64,000 nucleotides of DNA, taken from NCBI GenBank assembly GCA_012274445.1, contig JAAROD010000007.1:124001-188000 (forward strand). The letters run 5' to 3'. Within the stretch, counting starts at the first letter, position 1. Each line of letters starts with the position of its first letter. The translations under genes and the position numbers were made by a program. Shown here one piece after another: positions 25,098 to 36,237 of the stretch. The stretch is from Sclerotiophoma versabilis. Its lineage: Eukaryota; Ascomycota; Dothideomycetes; Pleosporales; Didymellaceae. The notes beneath the pieces are model-generated. The model saw only the letters and a program-made list of their open reading frames with translations. It was not told where the DNA came from and ran no database searches.

Positions 25098-25574
25098 AGT
25101 GATAGAGATGTAATGATAGTTACCAGTGGGTAATGATGGTGAATACGCGGACACTGAGTGGTGGTTGGCAAGGCCTTCATATGGAAATGGCGCGTGTCGA
25201 GCAGGATGATGAGTTGGCTATTACCTGTCCAAGATGGCAAAGAACTCTCGTTGTCAAGGACAATCTAGGGTGGGAGTACTCCTGCCAAGGGAAATGTATA
25301 CGGAAGGAGGTACCTTGATTGCTACCATATCCTGCACATGAGCAATCATGGCTGATGAACACCCTACAGAGAGGGATGATACAAAAGCACCATTGTTCTG
25401 AATGCGAGTAAGTTAAGAAGGGGTAATTGCAGATGATAAGAGGGTGCAATCTAGATGAAAGAAGCGTGACTAAGCACGCCACGTGAGAGGGCGATTGTGA
25501 TTGGTCCATGCACGCAACACTTTGCAAGGTCGCAAAGCAGCACAAGATCTGTCCTAAACCACCAAAAGCCAACA
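25098..25574. promoter_or_regulatory. Shared divergent promoter region
   Basis: 477 bp between the start of the minus-strand hypothetical gene and the plus-strand PTC5-like gene. A CACGTG E-box (about 25480-25485) lies roughly 90 bp before the PP2C start. The assignment as a two-way promoter is from gene orientation only. Confidence 0.4.
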
Positions 25575-27368
25575 ATGTTACCGTCAAGAGTAGGGAACAT
25601 CGCGAGGTTGCGCTGCTCGTCTGCAGCACGCTTCGTGAATCAGATCAGGAGCTCTTCCACGACAGGGAACTGCCGCACATGTCTTTGGCCCCAGACAAAA
25701 CGCGTCGCGAGCTTACGGTCACGTGCCGGTCACATTCGTCCAGCATTTCCAAATCAACCCCTCTTGAACACCTTCCCAGTACAAGGAAAACGTCAACATG
25801 AGCCAACTACAATTCTATTACAATCGGCATTTCCTAAGAAGACTTTCGCCTTCCTCGTCATCGTCACCGGCCTGGCATACTACTTTGTCGACGTCCGAGA
25901 TCTCGACTGGACCGACGATGTAATGAACAGCTTCGAAGCCGACAATCCAGGCGTAACGCCGCTCCAATTTTTTGCCAACAAAGACGAACTGGACCATTTC
26001 CTCCAACACCACATCCCGGACCCTAGCCAACCTCTCAAAAGCCCGCAAGTCGCCCAGTTCTTCAGCGAGCATTTCGATAGACTGGCCGGTGGATGGAAGA
26101 TGACCGAGAAAGACGCAGCCGAAGAGAATATTCCGGTCACGCATGGATGTAGATTCAAGAGCAACGAGCCCTGCGAAGACTACTTCGCCTTCGGGACATC
26201 CCCTGGCCCAGGCTCCCAACCTTGGAATTATTGGAGCATCATGGATGGTCACGCCGGTCGACACACAGCATTTTATCTACAATGGACACTCATCCCGTCT
26301 CTCTCGAGCGCTTTACTTACCCTGCCCTTGCACTCGTCCCCCTTTGAAATCGAATCCACCATCAAAAACACCTTTCTGAGAGTGGACAAGCAAATAATGG
26401 ATTCCGCCCGCACAGCAGCAAACTGGTTTCCTGCTGCCAACGCTGCCGCCATTGCCGCGTTGACGCCTGCATTCTCAGGTTCCTGCGCGCTGCTCGCTGC
26501 GTTCGACCCCTCAAGCTCTACGCTCCGTGTAGCGTGCACAGGCGACTCACGCGCTGTGCTGGGGCGCTGGGATCCGTCCTCGCAGTCATACACCACCATA
26601 GCTCTGTCTGAGGACCAAACCGGCTTCAATGCAAAGGAAGTGAAGAGGCTGGCGGAAGCACATCCCGACGAGCCAGATATCATCGACCCGAAGAGTGGCC
26701 GTTTGATGGGTATAGCAGTGACACGGGCGTTTGGCGATCATCGGTGGAAGTGGGATAATGAGTTCATTCGTACCGTGCAAGCGAAGTTCTGGGGCTCTGC
26801 GCCGAGACCTAAGTCGAAGACTCCCCCGTACATGACCGCGGAGCCTGAGGTCACGGAAACAGAGATTGTGCGCATGGGGAAGGGCGATACGAGGCGGAAG
26901 AGCGATTTCATGATCATGGCATCTGACGGCCTTTGGGACAGGATATCGTCCGAACACGCTGTGGAGTGTGTAGAAAGGTGGTTGGAGGCGCGCGACCGTG
27001 GCAATGGCGAAGTCAGGAATGATCCGAACCTGCACGCAAACCCGCCACAATTTACCAATCCAATGGTTGAGGACCCAGGGTTCACATTCAACGCAGAGAC
27101 AGGAGAGCAGGTCGAGTGGAAAGCGACACCCGAGTACTTCGCTATCGAGGACGAGAACGCAGCTGTCTGCCTTGCGCGAAACGCCATGGGCGGCACAAGG
27201 CGAGGCCTGTTCATGGGAGTGCTCAGCGTGCCGCCACCTATGGGTCGCTATGCTGTGGACGACACCACCATCATGGTAGTCTTCTTCGACGAATTAGACA
27301 AGGGTGCGGCTCCGGCTGCATCGCGGGGCTCAATTGGGGAAACGAAAAGTTGGTGGAAGCCGTGGTGA
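25575..27368 (+). CDS. PTC5: Mitochondrial PP2C-type protein phosphatase (PTC5-like)
   Basis: A single-exon 597-residue Ser/Thr phosphatase. The start at 25575 gives a classic mitochondrial presequence (MLPSRVGNIARLRCSSAARF, basic and Ser-rich with no acidic residue); an in-frame ATG 26 codons upstream would bury it. A hydrophobic segment at about 92-107 (FAFLVIVTGLAYYFV) could anchor it in the inner membrane. PP2C metal-binding motifs follow: MDGHAG with Asp about 224, CTGDSRAVLG, and DGLWDRIS. The insert TPPYMTAEPEV and the late NAAVCLARNAMGG are typical of the pyruvate dehydrogenase phosphatase branch. In yeast Ptc5 dephosphorylates the E1alpha subunit of that complex; the same role is inferred here. 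Confidence 0.88.
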   Translation: MLPSRVGNIARLRCSSAARFVNQIRSSSTTGNCRTCLWPQTKRVASLRSRAGHIRPAFPNQPLLNTFPVQGKRQHEPTTILLQSAFPKKTFAFLVIVTGLAYYFVDVRDLDWTDDVMNSFEADNPGVTPLQFFANKDELDHFLQHHIPDPSQPLKSPQVAQFFSEHFDRLAGGWKMTEKDAAEENIPVTHGCRFKSNEPCEDYFAFGTSPGPGSQPWNYWSIMDGHAGRHTAFYLQWTLIPSLSSALLTLPLHSSPFEIESTIKNTFLRVDKQIMDSARTAANWFPAANAAAIAALTPAFSGSCALLAAFDPSSSTLRVACTGDSRAVLGRWDPSSQSYTTIALSEDQTGFNAKEVKRLAEAHPDEPDIIDPKSGRLMGIAVTRAFGDHRWKWDNEFIRTVQAKFWGSAPRPKSKTPPYMTAEPEVTETEIVRMGKGDTRRKSDFMIMASDGLWDRISSEHAVECVERWLEARDRGNGEVRNDPNLHANPPQFTNPMVEDPGFTFNAETGEQVEWKATPEYFAIEDENAAVCLARNAMGGTRRGLFMGVLSVPPPMGRYAVDDTTIMVVFFDELDKGAAPAASRGSIGETKSWWKPW

Positions 27369-28365
27369 AAGGGAGTATTGGCGGACTTTGTATATTGATA
27401 ATATTGTATTTAGCGCCGCCTCGCGCATGCTATCTACACCGTTCGAACCCCCAAGAAATGCGCAAATGTTGACAGACATTGTGGCCTGACCGCGCCTAGA
27501 TCGCCCACTGAACGCTGGGACTTATATGCGAATGTACTCTCAATTTTCCATTTCCTAGCCGTTACTGAATAGCTTCCTCAAGGCCACCAGCGGTTCAATG
27601 TCACGATAGACTGTTTGCTCTCCGCTTGCGAAGCGGGTGAAGTATCAGGAAGGCTTCGCGGGGTAACTCAAGGACGATATGCCGTCGCAATGGCGTGCCT
27701 CGATATGCCTCCCAATATAAATTAAGCGGCCAGTGCAACTCTTTGAGTGTGGCTTGCGTTATCGCACAGACGTCATAAATTCATTCGCAATGATGTGCTA
27801 ATAGAGGAAAAGAATCTTACTCGTTTAGGGACATGCTAAGTGACAGATACAAAGTGAAGCTTTTACCTGCTTCCTCTTCACCTCTCTTCCGTCTGCACAT
27901 CCCGTTGACTCCTGCTTCCCTTCTCCTCCTCGGGTCGATTTGGACCAGGAACCAGTCAGATACTCAATTGGGTTGATTTAAGCTTTACGATGCATTGTTA
28001 GCTCCTTCAATTTAATCCACAGCTTGACAAAGATGGGTCTGATGAATGTTTGCAGCAGGGTCGCCTCTATTACTGTGATAAATCTATTTGATAATGCATA
28101 TGAAGTGTCAGTGTACTTAATCTTTACAACAAGCAATCTAACCTCTTCTTACGCAATTATTGTTATGCTAAGCAACAGCGCTAGCAAAACCAAGCTTTTG
28201 AGCGCTGCCTTGCAAGAAGCAAAGTTCGGAGAGACGTACTCCTTAATCTCATGAGCAGTGTCCAAGGTACGAACACATCTGAGCTTTGGTTTTGAATCAG
28301 AGGCATCCACAACCGTTTCAGGATGACCTTGAGTTACCTGAGAGCCGTCTACCGTGCAGAAGTCT
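27369..28365. other. Convergent intergenic region
   Basis: About 1 kb between the stop codons of the PTC5-like and UBA4 genes. It holds no sizeable open frame. CT-rich tracts near 27870-27930 are the only visible bias. Confidence 0.5.
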
Positions 28366-30051
28366 TCAATACTCCGGGAAGTCATGGTCAACCGTCTTCT
28401 TCCAAGCTTGCAGCCCACCTCGTATATCGCCGATAAACCTCTTGCCGCCATAGTCCAGACCCAGCTGTTTCAACTTCTTCACTGTCATCTGTGAATCATT
28501 TCCTAGGCGGCAGACTACGAAGATCGGTTTGTCGGGTTGTTGCCTGAGTTCTTGTACCCAGAGTGGCTCTTCGGTTTCCATTGACTCGTAATTATCATTG
28601 CTGATGTTGGTGCGGGTTGCAGAGACCACTGAGAATGGTATGTTTCGGCTTCCTTCGATGTTACAGAGCTCGAACTGAACGCATTCTCTAGTGTCGACAA
28701 GGATGTGGCTGTCCCTGCTCGATACAGTGCCTGTGAATGGATTGACTCCTGAGCGGAGCTTTGCGTAGTTCTCAGCAGATATGCGTTCTTGTGGACTGAG
28801 CGTATCGATAGGGTTAATACTTCCACAGAACTGCACGTAGTCCATGCTTCCCGAGTTGAGTGCTTCAGGCGTGATTGTTGACTGCGCAGAGCACGCTGCG
28901 CACTTTGCTTTCCGCGTACGTAAGCGTATCGACCGGAACATGGGACTTGAGTATGCTGAGAACAGCAGTAGAGTAGGTGGCTCTGTCAGTGCCGGCATCG
29001 TTGCGTTCGGTGTCTGAGTCAGAACTTTGATCGCCTCCAAAGCTTGAAGTACACCCATAACCCCCACAACAGGGCCGAGAATTCCTCCATCGCCGCAGGA
29101 TACTACCGATTCAGGCGGGGGTGGCTTGGGAAAGATGCATCGATAGCAAGGTCCACCTTGCAAGTCACCTGCTGGTAAGGGTGGGTTATTGAGTACCATG
29201 AGTTGACCGTCGATACGCAGTGCTGATGCGGATACAAGCGTCTTACCAAGCAGAACGCAAGTGTCTGAGATGAGATAGCGTGATGCTGGGTTATCTGTAC
29301 AGTCGAGGATGAGGTCGTAATCCCTAAATGATGCAAGGGCAATGTCTGGAGTAAGACGTGATATGTGCGGCAAAAGCTTGACATTTGGATTCAGCCTAAG
29401 GTTTGTCAGTGCTCGGATATAAAGAATCTCACGAAGATACTGACGAGCTCAGAGCGACCATAGCACTTTCCACTTTGGTCATTCCTACTCTCGCTGTGGA
29501 GTGAAGTATTTGACGATGTAGATTAGACTCTTCGACCACATCTCCGTCTATCAGCCCAAGAGTACCGACTCCTGCTCCTGCTAGATAGGCCGCAGCTGGG
29601 CATCCCAGACCGCCCATACCCACGACGAGCACTCTGGCATTCTTTAGCTTAAGCTGTCCTGTGGTTCTGGGTGTTAGCTTTTAAAGTAACTTGGCAAAAT
29701 TCTTAACCGTGCCACCTCACCCTGCAGCCCAATCTCAGGCATTATCAACTGCCTTCCGTATCTTTTATACTCGTTTGGCTCGAGTGGCCATCTTCTTGCT
29801 TCGCCTGTGCTATTGTTTTTCGCTAAAGGCTCCTGGTCCAGGATCGCGAATACTTCTGATCGGAAGTCGTCCGGGACACCAAAGTTCATATCATGATCCA
29901 AAGGGTCATTGGAAAGCTTTGGTTTTTGACGTAGGACTCTCTCTTGTTGCTGTTGGTTGTGCTCTGCTTCTGCTAGTTGCTGTCGTAGGTCCTGTAGCGC
30001 GGCTTCATGAGAGGCTATTTGTTGCCGTAACGAGTCTATTATTTGGGTCAT
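28366..30051 (-). CDS. uba4: UBA4/MOCS3: E1-like adenylyltransferase with rhodanese domain
   Basis: Three exons (30051-29721, 29658-29445, 29395-28366; introns 62 and 49 bp) give 524 residues. It adenylates and thiolates the C-terminus of Urm1 (tRNA thiolation) and, in filamentous fungi such as Aspergillus (cnxF), the small molybdopterin synthase subunit. An N-terminal coiled coil (about 1-45) precedes the ThiF domain: YGRQLIMPEIGLQG, the nucleotide loop VVGMGGLGCP, DGDVVEESNLHRQ, and LDCTDN. A CYRC / CAAC pair can bind zinc. The E1 catalytic Cys is about 282 (VVSCGDGGILG). The rhodanese domain carries the persulfide Cys about 477 in VVCRLGNDSQ. All key residues are present. The second intron uses a GTCAGT donor, chosen because it restores the SLNPNVKLLP segment. 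Confidence 0.93.
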
Positions 30052-31678
30052 CGTGCGCCTTGTGGGTGGTCTTGGGTGGGAAGATGAACCCTGTTCTGGT
30101 TGGTGAGGGGTATGAAGCACTCAGTTATCGATAACAGCGGTGCGAAACTGACTCGCATGCACCCGTACGCTCAGTCTTCAGGCTCATTCGAAACGGTCTT
30201 GATACACTGCAGTGCGTGGGATATTCCTTGAGTACAAGTGCACATAGTACTATATACCGGCTCAGACATGTGCATAGACATTCTTTGTCGTCAAATATCT
30301 TTACCAGATTTCTCCCCAGGGACTCTCGGAATACAAGGCAAGCACAAAGACGATTGTGAGATCTCCAACTCAGAGAGTACGAGTGGGCTACGATTGGCTG
30401 CAGTTGGCTGCAGTTGGCTGTATATCGCTACCTTCGAGCTGTATCACAGACTGCTAACAGTCTACTTAGTAATGAAAGACAGGCGCAATGCGAAGAGCTA
30501 CCGTAGGGCTTGACACACGACACTTATGCAAGTCATCGCACTGCGCGTGAGTCAAGGTTAATTGACTGGGACGGTCTCTGATCGCCCGAGTAAGCACTTG
30601 GGCGGAACAAATCTCTTCGATACTGCAGTCACACACTTGTTCGAGATGAGGCAATGTACTGGTAACAAGATCTGACGATGAGGTCTTTAGATTAACCTAA
30701 TATGTCCATAGTAGCCGTTGAAAGCAAGTACGCAGACACATGGCATTCGAGATGTGGCATATCCAACCCTGGCGCTGGGTCTAGGGCGCCTCGTGAGAGC
30801 TGCACGTCAGAGATGGCCTAAGACCAAGATCGAGCTCAATAAGCTCAACCAACTATAGAATTGTATAATACCAAGCTCGCTTCTCTTGCTTGCATTTGGT
30901 GGTATCTGTCCTCGTGATCCAGCCACAAGACTGCTTGCGGAACACCATGGCTCCCCACATGATGTCCGAAGGGATCAATTTCTTCGTTTCGATATTTACG
31001 CTGGACGGCGCGCTTTGCGCCCATATTTTGGGCCCAGCTGAGCCTGTAACTTTGAGAACAGGCGGATGTGATAAAAGTCTGATGAAAAAGAAGTAAGAAG
31101 ATGGACTGATGACTGTCACTGTTACTGTCACACGCCACATTCCGGATGGCTGGGATCGTCCTAGGCTTGCGGGAGATTGGCAGACACTCGGAGCTTTGCT
31201 ACTAAGTTCAATTGCTTTTCTGGAGTCAGATCTATTGGCAAAATACTAGACATGCGTCAGCCTGTAGTGGAAGACCGCACTAAGTGCTTGCTTTTACCTT
31301 CCAAGGCTCTGTAGGACTTGCCTGAGACTGAACTGCCGAAACAAAGCTCCATATAACGGCATAGGCGTAAGCGCACAGGAAGGCGTTCCGTGTGGGAAGG
31401 GTAGCGGGCTGACACCATACCACAAGCTCAAGTGGGTCTGGACGCTTCCTGCCGTTTCTGGGATGCGCTCACACCTCTGCTAGTACCATGTGGCTAAGGG
31501 GCTCAAGGCAGGGCAGGATAAAATATTAATACATGTCGTTGTCAGATGAGAGGCGTACAAAACTCGCGATACCCCGCGTCCCTGCTGCACCCAAACAACC
31601 CACTGCCCCTCCACAAACCTTACCACCTTAGATACGACATATATCCACAGTACCACGTTTCCCTTTGTTGTACTCGCA
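30052..31678. other. Divergent intergenic region
   Basis: 1.6 kb between the starts of UBA4 (minus) and the HET gene (plus). It contains the small tandem repeat listed next and an AT-rich patch (aaaatattaa, about 31520) roughly 160 bp before the HET gene. No coding sequence is supported. Confidence 0.5.
30394..30420. repeat. Short tandem repeat, 10-bp unit
   Basis: The unit ttggctgcag is repeated 2.7 times without mismatch. It lies in the UBA4/HET spacer. It is too short to imply a function and may be variable between strains. Confidence 0.6.
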
Positions 31679-33971
31679 ATGATGGTTTGCGCGACCTGCA
31701 AAGGTTTGCAAAAGCATCTGAAAGCTCAAGAAAAAAAGGCAGGCACGCTGCAGTTGGTCGATGCTTCACTACCAGACCTACGCGCAAGCGCCGCTGGCTG
31801 TCGCGCTTGTGCCCTGCTCCTACAAGGCATCCTGTTGCACCACGATCAATTCAGAAATGTAAAAGAGAATGACATTCGAATAACAGCAGAATCATTTGAG
31901 TCTGTACCGGAGCACAGCTCCCAAGATCATCTCTCACTCGAGGCCCGATGGAAGGAGCGCCATGACGATGACGACCAAGACGAGCACGAGCACGAGCATG
32001 CGGGCTGGCCAAACCTCAAGCTCGAGTTCTTCACAGATGGAGGTATGTCTCCGCCCCAACCAACAGACATTGCTTGCTGGTTAGGTTATCGCCGGGTTGT
32101 CCGAGGGTGTGCCGATCATTCGTACATTAGGCTTAGTAAAGAACGCGTGGCTGACGTTCGCAGATGGGCAATCGTCATTCTCAGCGATTGGACGAGGGCG
32201 TCAGATCTCAAGCCAACCTCTGCAGGATACAGGCCTCGCACCCGTGCGCGATCTGCTTAAGAACTGCCTCTCAAGCCATTCGTACTGTCGAAAACCTAAG
32301 TCATCTACATTACCGAAACGAGTTCTGGATGTGTTAGGGAACGACTCGAAAAGCGTACGTCTGCACGAATCCGACTTCAATGAGACAGAAAACAGGCATG
32401 AATACGGAGAATACATTGCGTTAAGCCATGTATGGGGCGTAGCAAAGGGGCTGCCAAAGACAACGACAAAGACTATACAGTCGTACAAAAAAGGTATTCC
32501 GTGGACGACCTTGCCGAGAGCCCTACAGGAGGCTATTGTGCTTACACGAGCACTGGGATTTAGGTGGCTTTGGATCGATGCACTGTGTCTCATCCAGGAT
32601 GACGCCGCCTCCAAACTCGAGGAATCGATGGCCATGGATCAGATCTTCGGTAATGCCTTCTTGACTATTGCAGCGACCTCTGCAATCGATAGCAGCAATC
32701 ACCCATTGTTTCCTACCCAGGGGCAGCCATTCAAGATCCAGGCGACCGACAACAAAGGCTCAGCGTTCAAGATCTATGTTAGGGAACAACCGAGTCACTA
32801 TAGCTTCAAGGCACCATTTGACGAAAGTGCACATATGAACGACTGGGAACTACCGTTTAACATCTCAGAGGATGCGAATCAGGATACGCCATTGCTGAAA
32901 CGAGCTTGGGCATTTACTGAGCGTCTTCTCTCGCCGCGCGTACTGCACTTTACGAAAAGCGAGATGATTCTTGAATGCCGCGAAGGATACCAGTGCGAGT
33001 GTGGAAGGATTGCCGATCCAACCTTTGATTCCCGTGCTACCGACTCAATCAAGCAGGAGTTTGCACGTATAATCGCAGAGACTAACAGGCGTCCGTCGTT
33101 TGACGGAAGTGTACACGAGCAGATGAATGGCATCGAGAGTGTCACCTCCCAATTGGCCTCCACGACTCTTACTAATGGGGCTAAAAACATTTCTCAGAAA
33201 CGAGAAGAAGCCCTCCAGCTTTGGAGTTACGTCATTACCGAATTCACAGCTCGGAACATGAGCTATGACTCGGATAGACTCTTGGCTATAGCCAACATTG
33301 CGAATCAGCTATCACCTGCTCTTCATTCTGGCTATGTAGCAGGCCAATGGACCTTTAGCATGATGTCACTGCTATGGTATCCAAATGACAGCACCAGATG
33401 CCGGCGATCAAAATCTTTTCCTGGTCACAATATACCGAGCTGGTCTTGGGCATCAACTGAAGGTTCTCCTATATTTTTTGACACCGCATCCGCCATGGAT
33501 CTGGCGTGCAGAGTATCCTTCGCTTCATCAGAAGGGGATGTCACAAGTTGGTCACCACTGTCTGGGAAAACCATCGAGCTGTCAGCAGCCATGGCCACAG
33601 AAGTCACGTTCAGCCCCACAGGGTCAGTGGAGAGCCCTTCATATCTACTCTCGACAAATGGCGTTGTGGTCGATTTCACACCGGATATCATTCCACCGCG
33701 AGCTGATGATTCACTACACAATGGCGCGAAGCTTGTATGCGTATTGGTAAGCATGACATATCGATCCTCAATCATTGGCCTGGTCTTGCAACGATCCAAT
33801 AATAGCGATGTTTATCGCCGCATTGGTCGTCTCGAATGCTATGAATGTTCGAGAGAAGGTAATGACGAAATGAGCGAGGACGCAGAGGCACTCTTTGAGC
33901 ACTGGTTCCCAGACATACAGGACATGTCGCAACTTGACAACCATCCGTTACAGCGTTTCACTGTCGTTTAG
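31679..33971 (+). CDS. HET-domain (heterokaryon incompatibility) protein
   Basis: HET proteins act in fungal non-self recognition and can trigger cell death when incompatible hyphae fuse. Two exons (31679-32042 and 32131-33971) give about 734 residues. The N-terminus has paired cysteines (CATCKGL and CRACALLL) seen in many members, then an acidic His/Asp/Glu-rich stretch. The HET domain starts at about 216 with YIALSHVWG and continues with LPRALQEAIVLTRALGFRWL, then WIDALCLIQDD. A SWSWAS motif lies near 485. No NACHT or repeat domain is attached. The GTATGT donor at 32043 is clear, but the acceptor is not: ending at 32130 or 32136 keeps frame, and the stronger-looking ttag at 32084 does not. 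The exon join is therefore provisional. Confidence 0.88.
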
Positions 33972-35168
33972 TCATGATTTGTTTTTGGAGTTCTTGCATT
34001 TCGGAAAAGTATAGATGCCGCCGTGCGGCCAGCATTCGCTTGTTATGACTCTCGATACCCTTTCACACCGACCCGCGATTTATTTTGGTACACAGCTTAG
34101 CAGATTCTTTGGAAAACGGAGAACTCCACGATAGCAAAATCATCATTAGTTCAAGGACAGGTTTCCTGCGTAATGGATACGTCCACCTCGATCGATAGCC
34201 AAGAGTGCCTGGATCTATCATATTCAAGCCCGGTACCCGCAATAGGCGCGTACCAAGCTTCGTTCTGCAGAGCCAAGTGCACCGTTGTGTATAGTACGCC
34301 TAGTGACTGGACTCAGTCTCTCAGGTACGCCAGTGACTAAACGATCGTAATGTCACTGCGGAGAGAGATCCGACCCTTCATCTAGCTCAGCAACGCCAGT
34401 AATGTATTACAGCTGTACGCCGATGCCTGGGATATTCGAAAGCAAGAAATGTACGTCAAAAGCAGTGACAATGCAGGACGCCGCCATTTATCTAGTTCGA
34501 AGCCGTCCAGAAGCGAGGCTGGAAGCGGCAAATCCTCCTCTCAGCAGTAGCCCGTGCCTTATGTCTTCTATGACAATCACATAAGCAACACATGGAGCAG
34601 TTTTCGTGGGCCAGCATTGACCAGGTGGCCATCTGAGTGGCTTGACACTCCCTCTAGCATTCGTTGAGATGGCCTGTAGATACATTCGCTGCGCAAAAAT
34701 CTAACCTATCCTTATCAGAGGTTAGCATAAAATTTTGACAAACACATCGAACACCTTTCTTGACTCTGGGGGCCTCACATAGGTATGATCTGGATTGGAC
34801 TTGGAAAACTTCAGTGAGCTTGAGGTTTGCTTCATAGCACTCCAGACTAGGGCAGACCCATCAACTTAGCCGGCATCTCGGCTTCAAAACCATCATTTCT
34901 CTCAATATAAGAACGCTGTAAATGTCTCAAATACAACTGCATTTGCTCTCATCGAAGCATACGGGAAACTCGAGCATGCACACGGGCCACATCACGCCCC
35001 AAGCTCCTCCAACTTTTTGAACCCCGGTCAGAGCGCGACATCATCGCTCAGATCCAGCGTGAGAGCATCGGCAACAACACATCCTCACACGACTAACTCC
35101 ATCACGCAAGGCCTCGCCACCAAACTCACCTCCTCACACCAGAAAATCCGAAACCGACACAACACAAC
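33972..35168. other. Intergenic, no gene seen
   Basis: 1.2 kb between the HET gene and TIM10, both plus strand. Only short open frames are present. The last 150 bp are rich in CA/AC and contain the probable TIM10 leader. Confidence 0.5.
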
Positions 35169-35623
35169 ATGTCTTTCCTCTTTGGCGGCCGCCCCCAACT
35201 CTCTTCAGAGCAGAAGATCGCAGCAGCAGAGGCTGAGATCGACATGGTTTCCGACATGTACACCCGGTACGCTCACTTTCGTACCTACATATCTCCCGAA
35301 AAACTTCGAATTCCTACATTGCATCTTGTCTCAATTTCAGTCCTAGCACCCAATCGCGCGGCGCACTCTCAACTTCACATCGCTGTCTATCACTATACCC
35401 GGTCACACGTTTGTGCACTTATACTAACTGACATGTGCGTAGTCTCCTCAAGTCTTGCTCGGCGAAATGCATCGACACATCGTACCGCGAAGCCGATCTG
35501 AACAAGGGCGAGTCCGTTTGCCTCGACCGCTGCGTATCCAAGTTCTTCGAGGTCAACGTCAAAGTCAGCGAGAAGATGCAGGGCGAGGCGCAAGGCAAGC
35601 AGGGATTCCCTGGTGGTATGTAA
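35169..35623 (+). CDS. TIM10: Mitochondrial small TIM chaperone Tim10
   Basis: Two exons (35169-35266 and 35443-35623) give 92 residues, the usual length. Tim10 pairs with Tim9 in the intermembrane space and escorts hydrophobic carriers to the TIM22 complex. The twin CX3C motifs are complete: C38/C42 (CSAKC) and C59/C63 (CLDRC), 16 residues apart as the family requires. YREADLNKGESVCLDRC and the following KFFEVN segment match Tim10 rather than Tim9, Tim8 or Tim13. There is no cleavable presequence, as expected for the MIA import route. The intron is long for this window (176 bp) and has an ACTAACTGAC branch region. The N-terminal exon MSFLFGGRPQLSSEQKIAAA is typical. Confidence 0.95.
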
Positions 35624-36237
35624 GGGGCTGGGACGGCAATTTCGAGAAGAAGGAGGGATCTGAAATCGAGGAGAGTTGTGAAAAGAGAGAGGAAGCACGA
35701 TCTACACTCCGCTTTTGCGCTTGTTGACTGTCGGTCGCATCGCGATATCAATTATGGGTCTCAATGTGGACTTGTACAATATGTATATCATATGGATCAT
35801 TTGGCTTCGGTCTCATGGAATGAAACAATTTGCATAACACCCAAATTCGCCTGATGGAAGAGGTACTGCAAGAGTATAATACAATGCTTCTGACAAGCAG
35901 ACATTTCTCACAAGCAGACAAGTATCAAGGTGCAAGTCTGCGACATGCCAAAACCTAAAATACTTTGGAGAAGAGCCGAAGGTTTCCGCAGCAAGTGACT
36001 GCGTCATGCGTTCACAACTTTTAAGCCTTCGTCCAGGTGTGTAACCATCACAGATACAAACCAGGTTCCTCCAATGAATAAATCGTACACTTCAATCAAA
36101 GCAAGGTCGTATCTGACGACGGCTGTCAGGTCAAACCTAGGTATTCTTCCGTTTGACACTGCAACCATCAGCAGGGTTCGCAGCACAAACTCTCGTTAGA
36201 ACTTACAATCCAATGTATGCCTCACTTCTTGTCTATC
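35624..36237. other. Convergent 3' region
   Basis: The spacer between the TIM10 stop and the stop of the minus-strand hypothetical gene. No supported element. Confidence 0.5.

Noticed and set aside
29691..30134. 147-codon open frame antisense to UBA4 exon 1
   Set aside because: A shadow of the real coding exon; no independent support.
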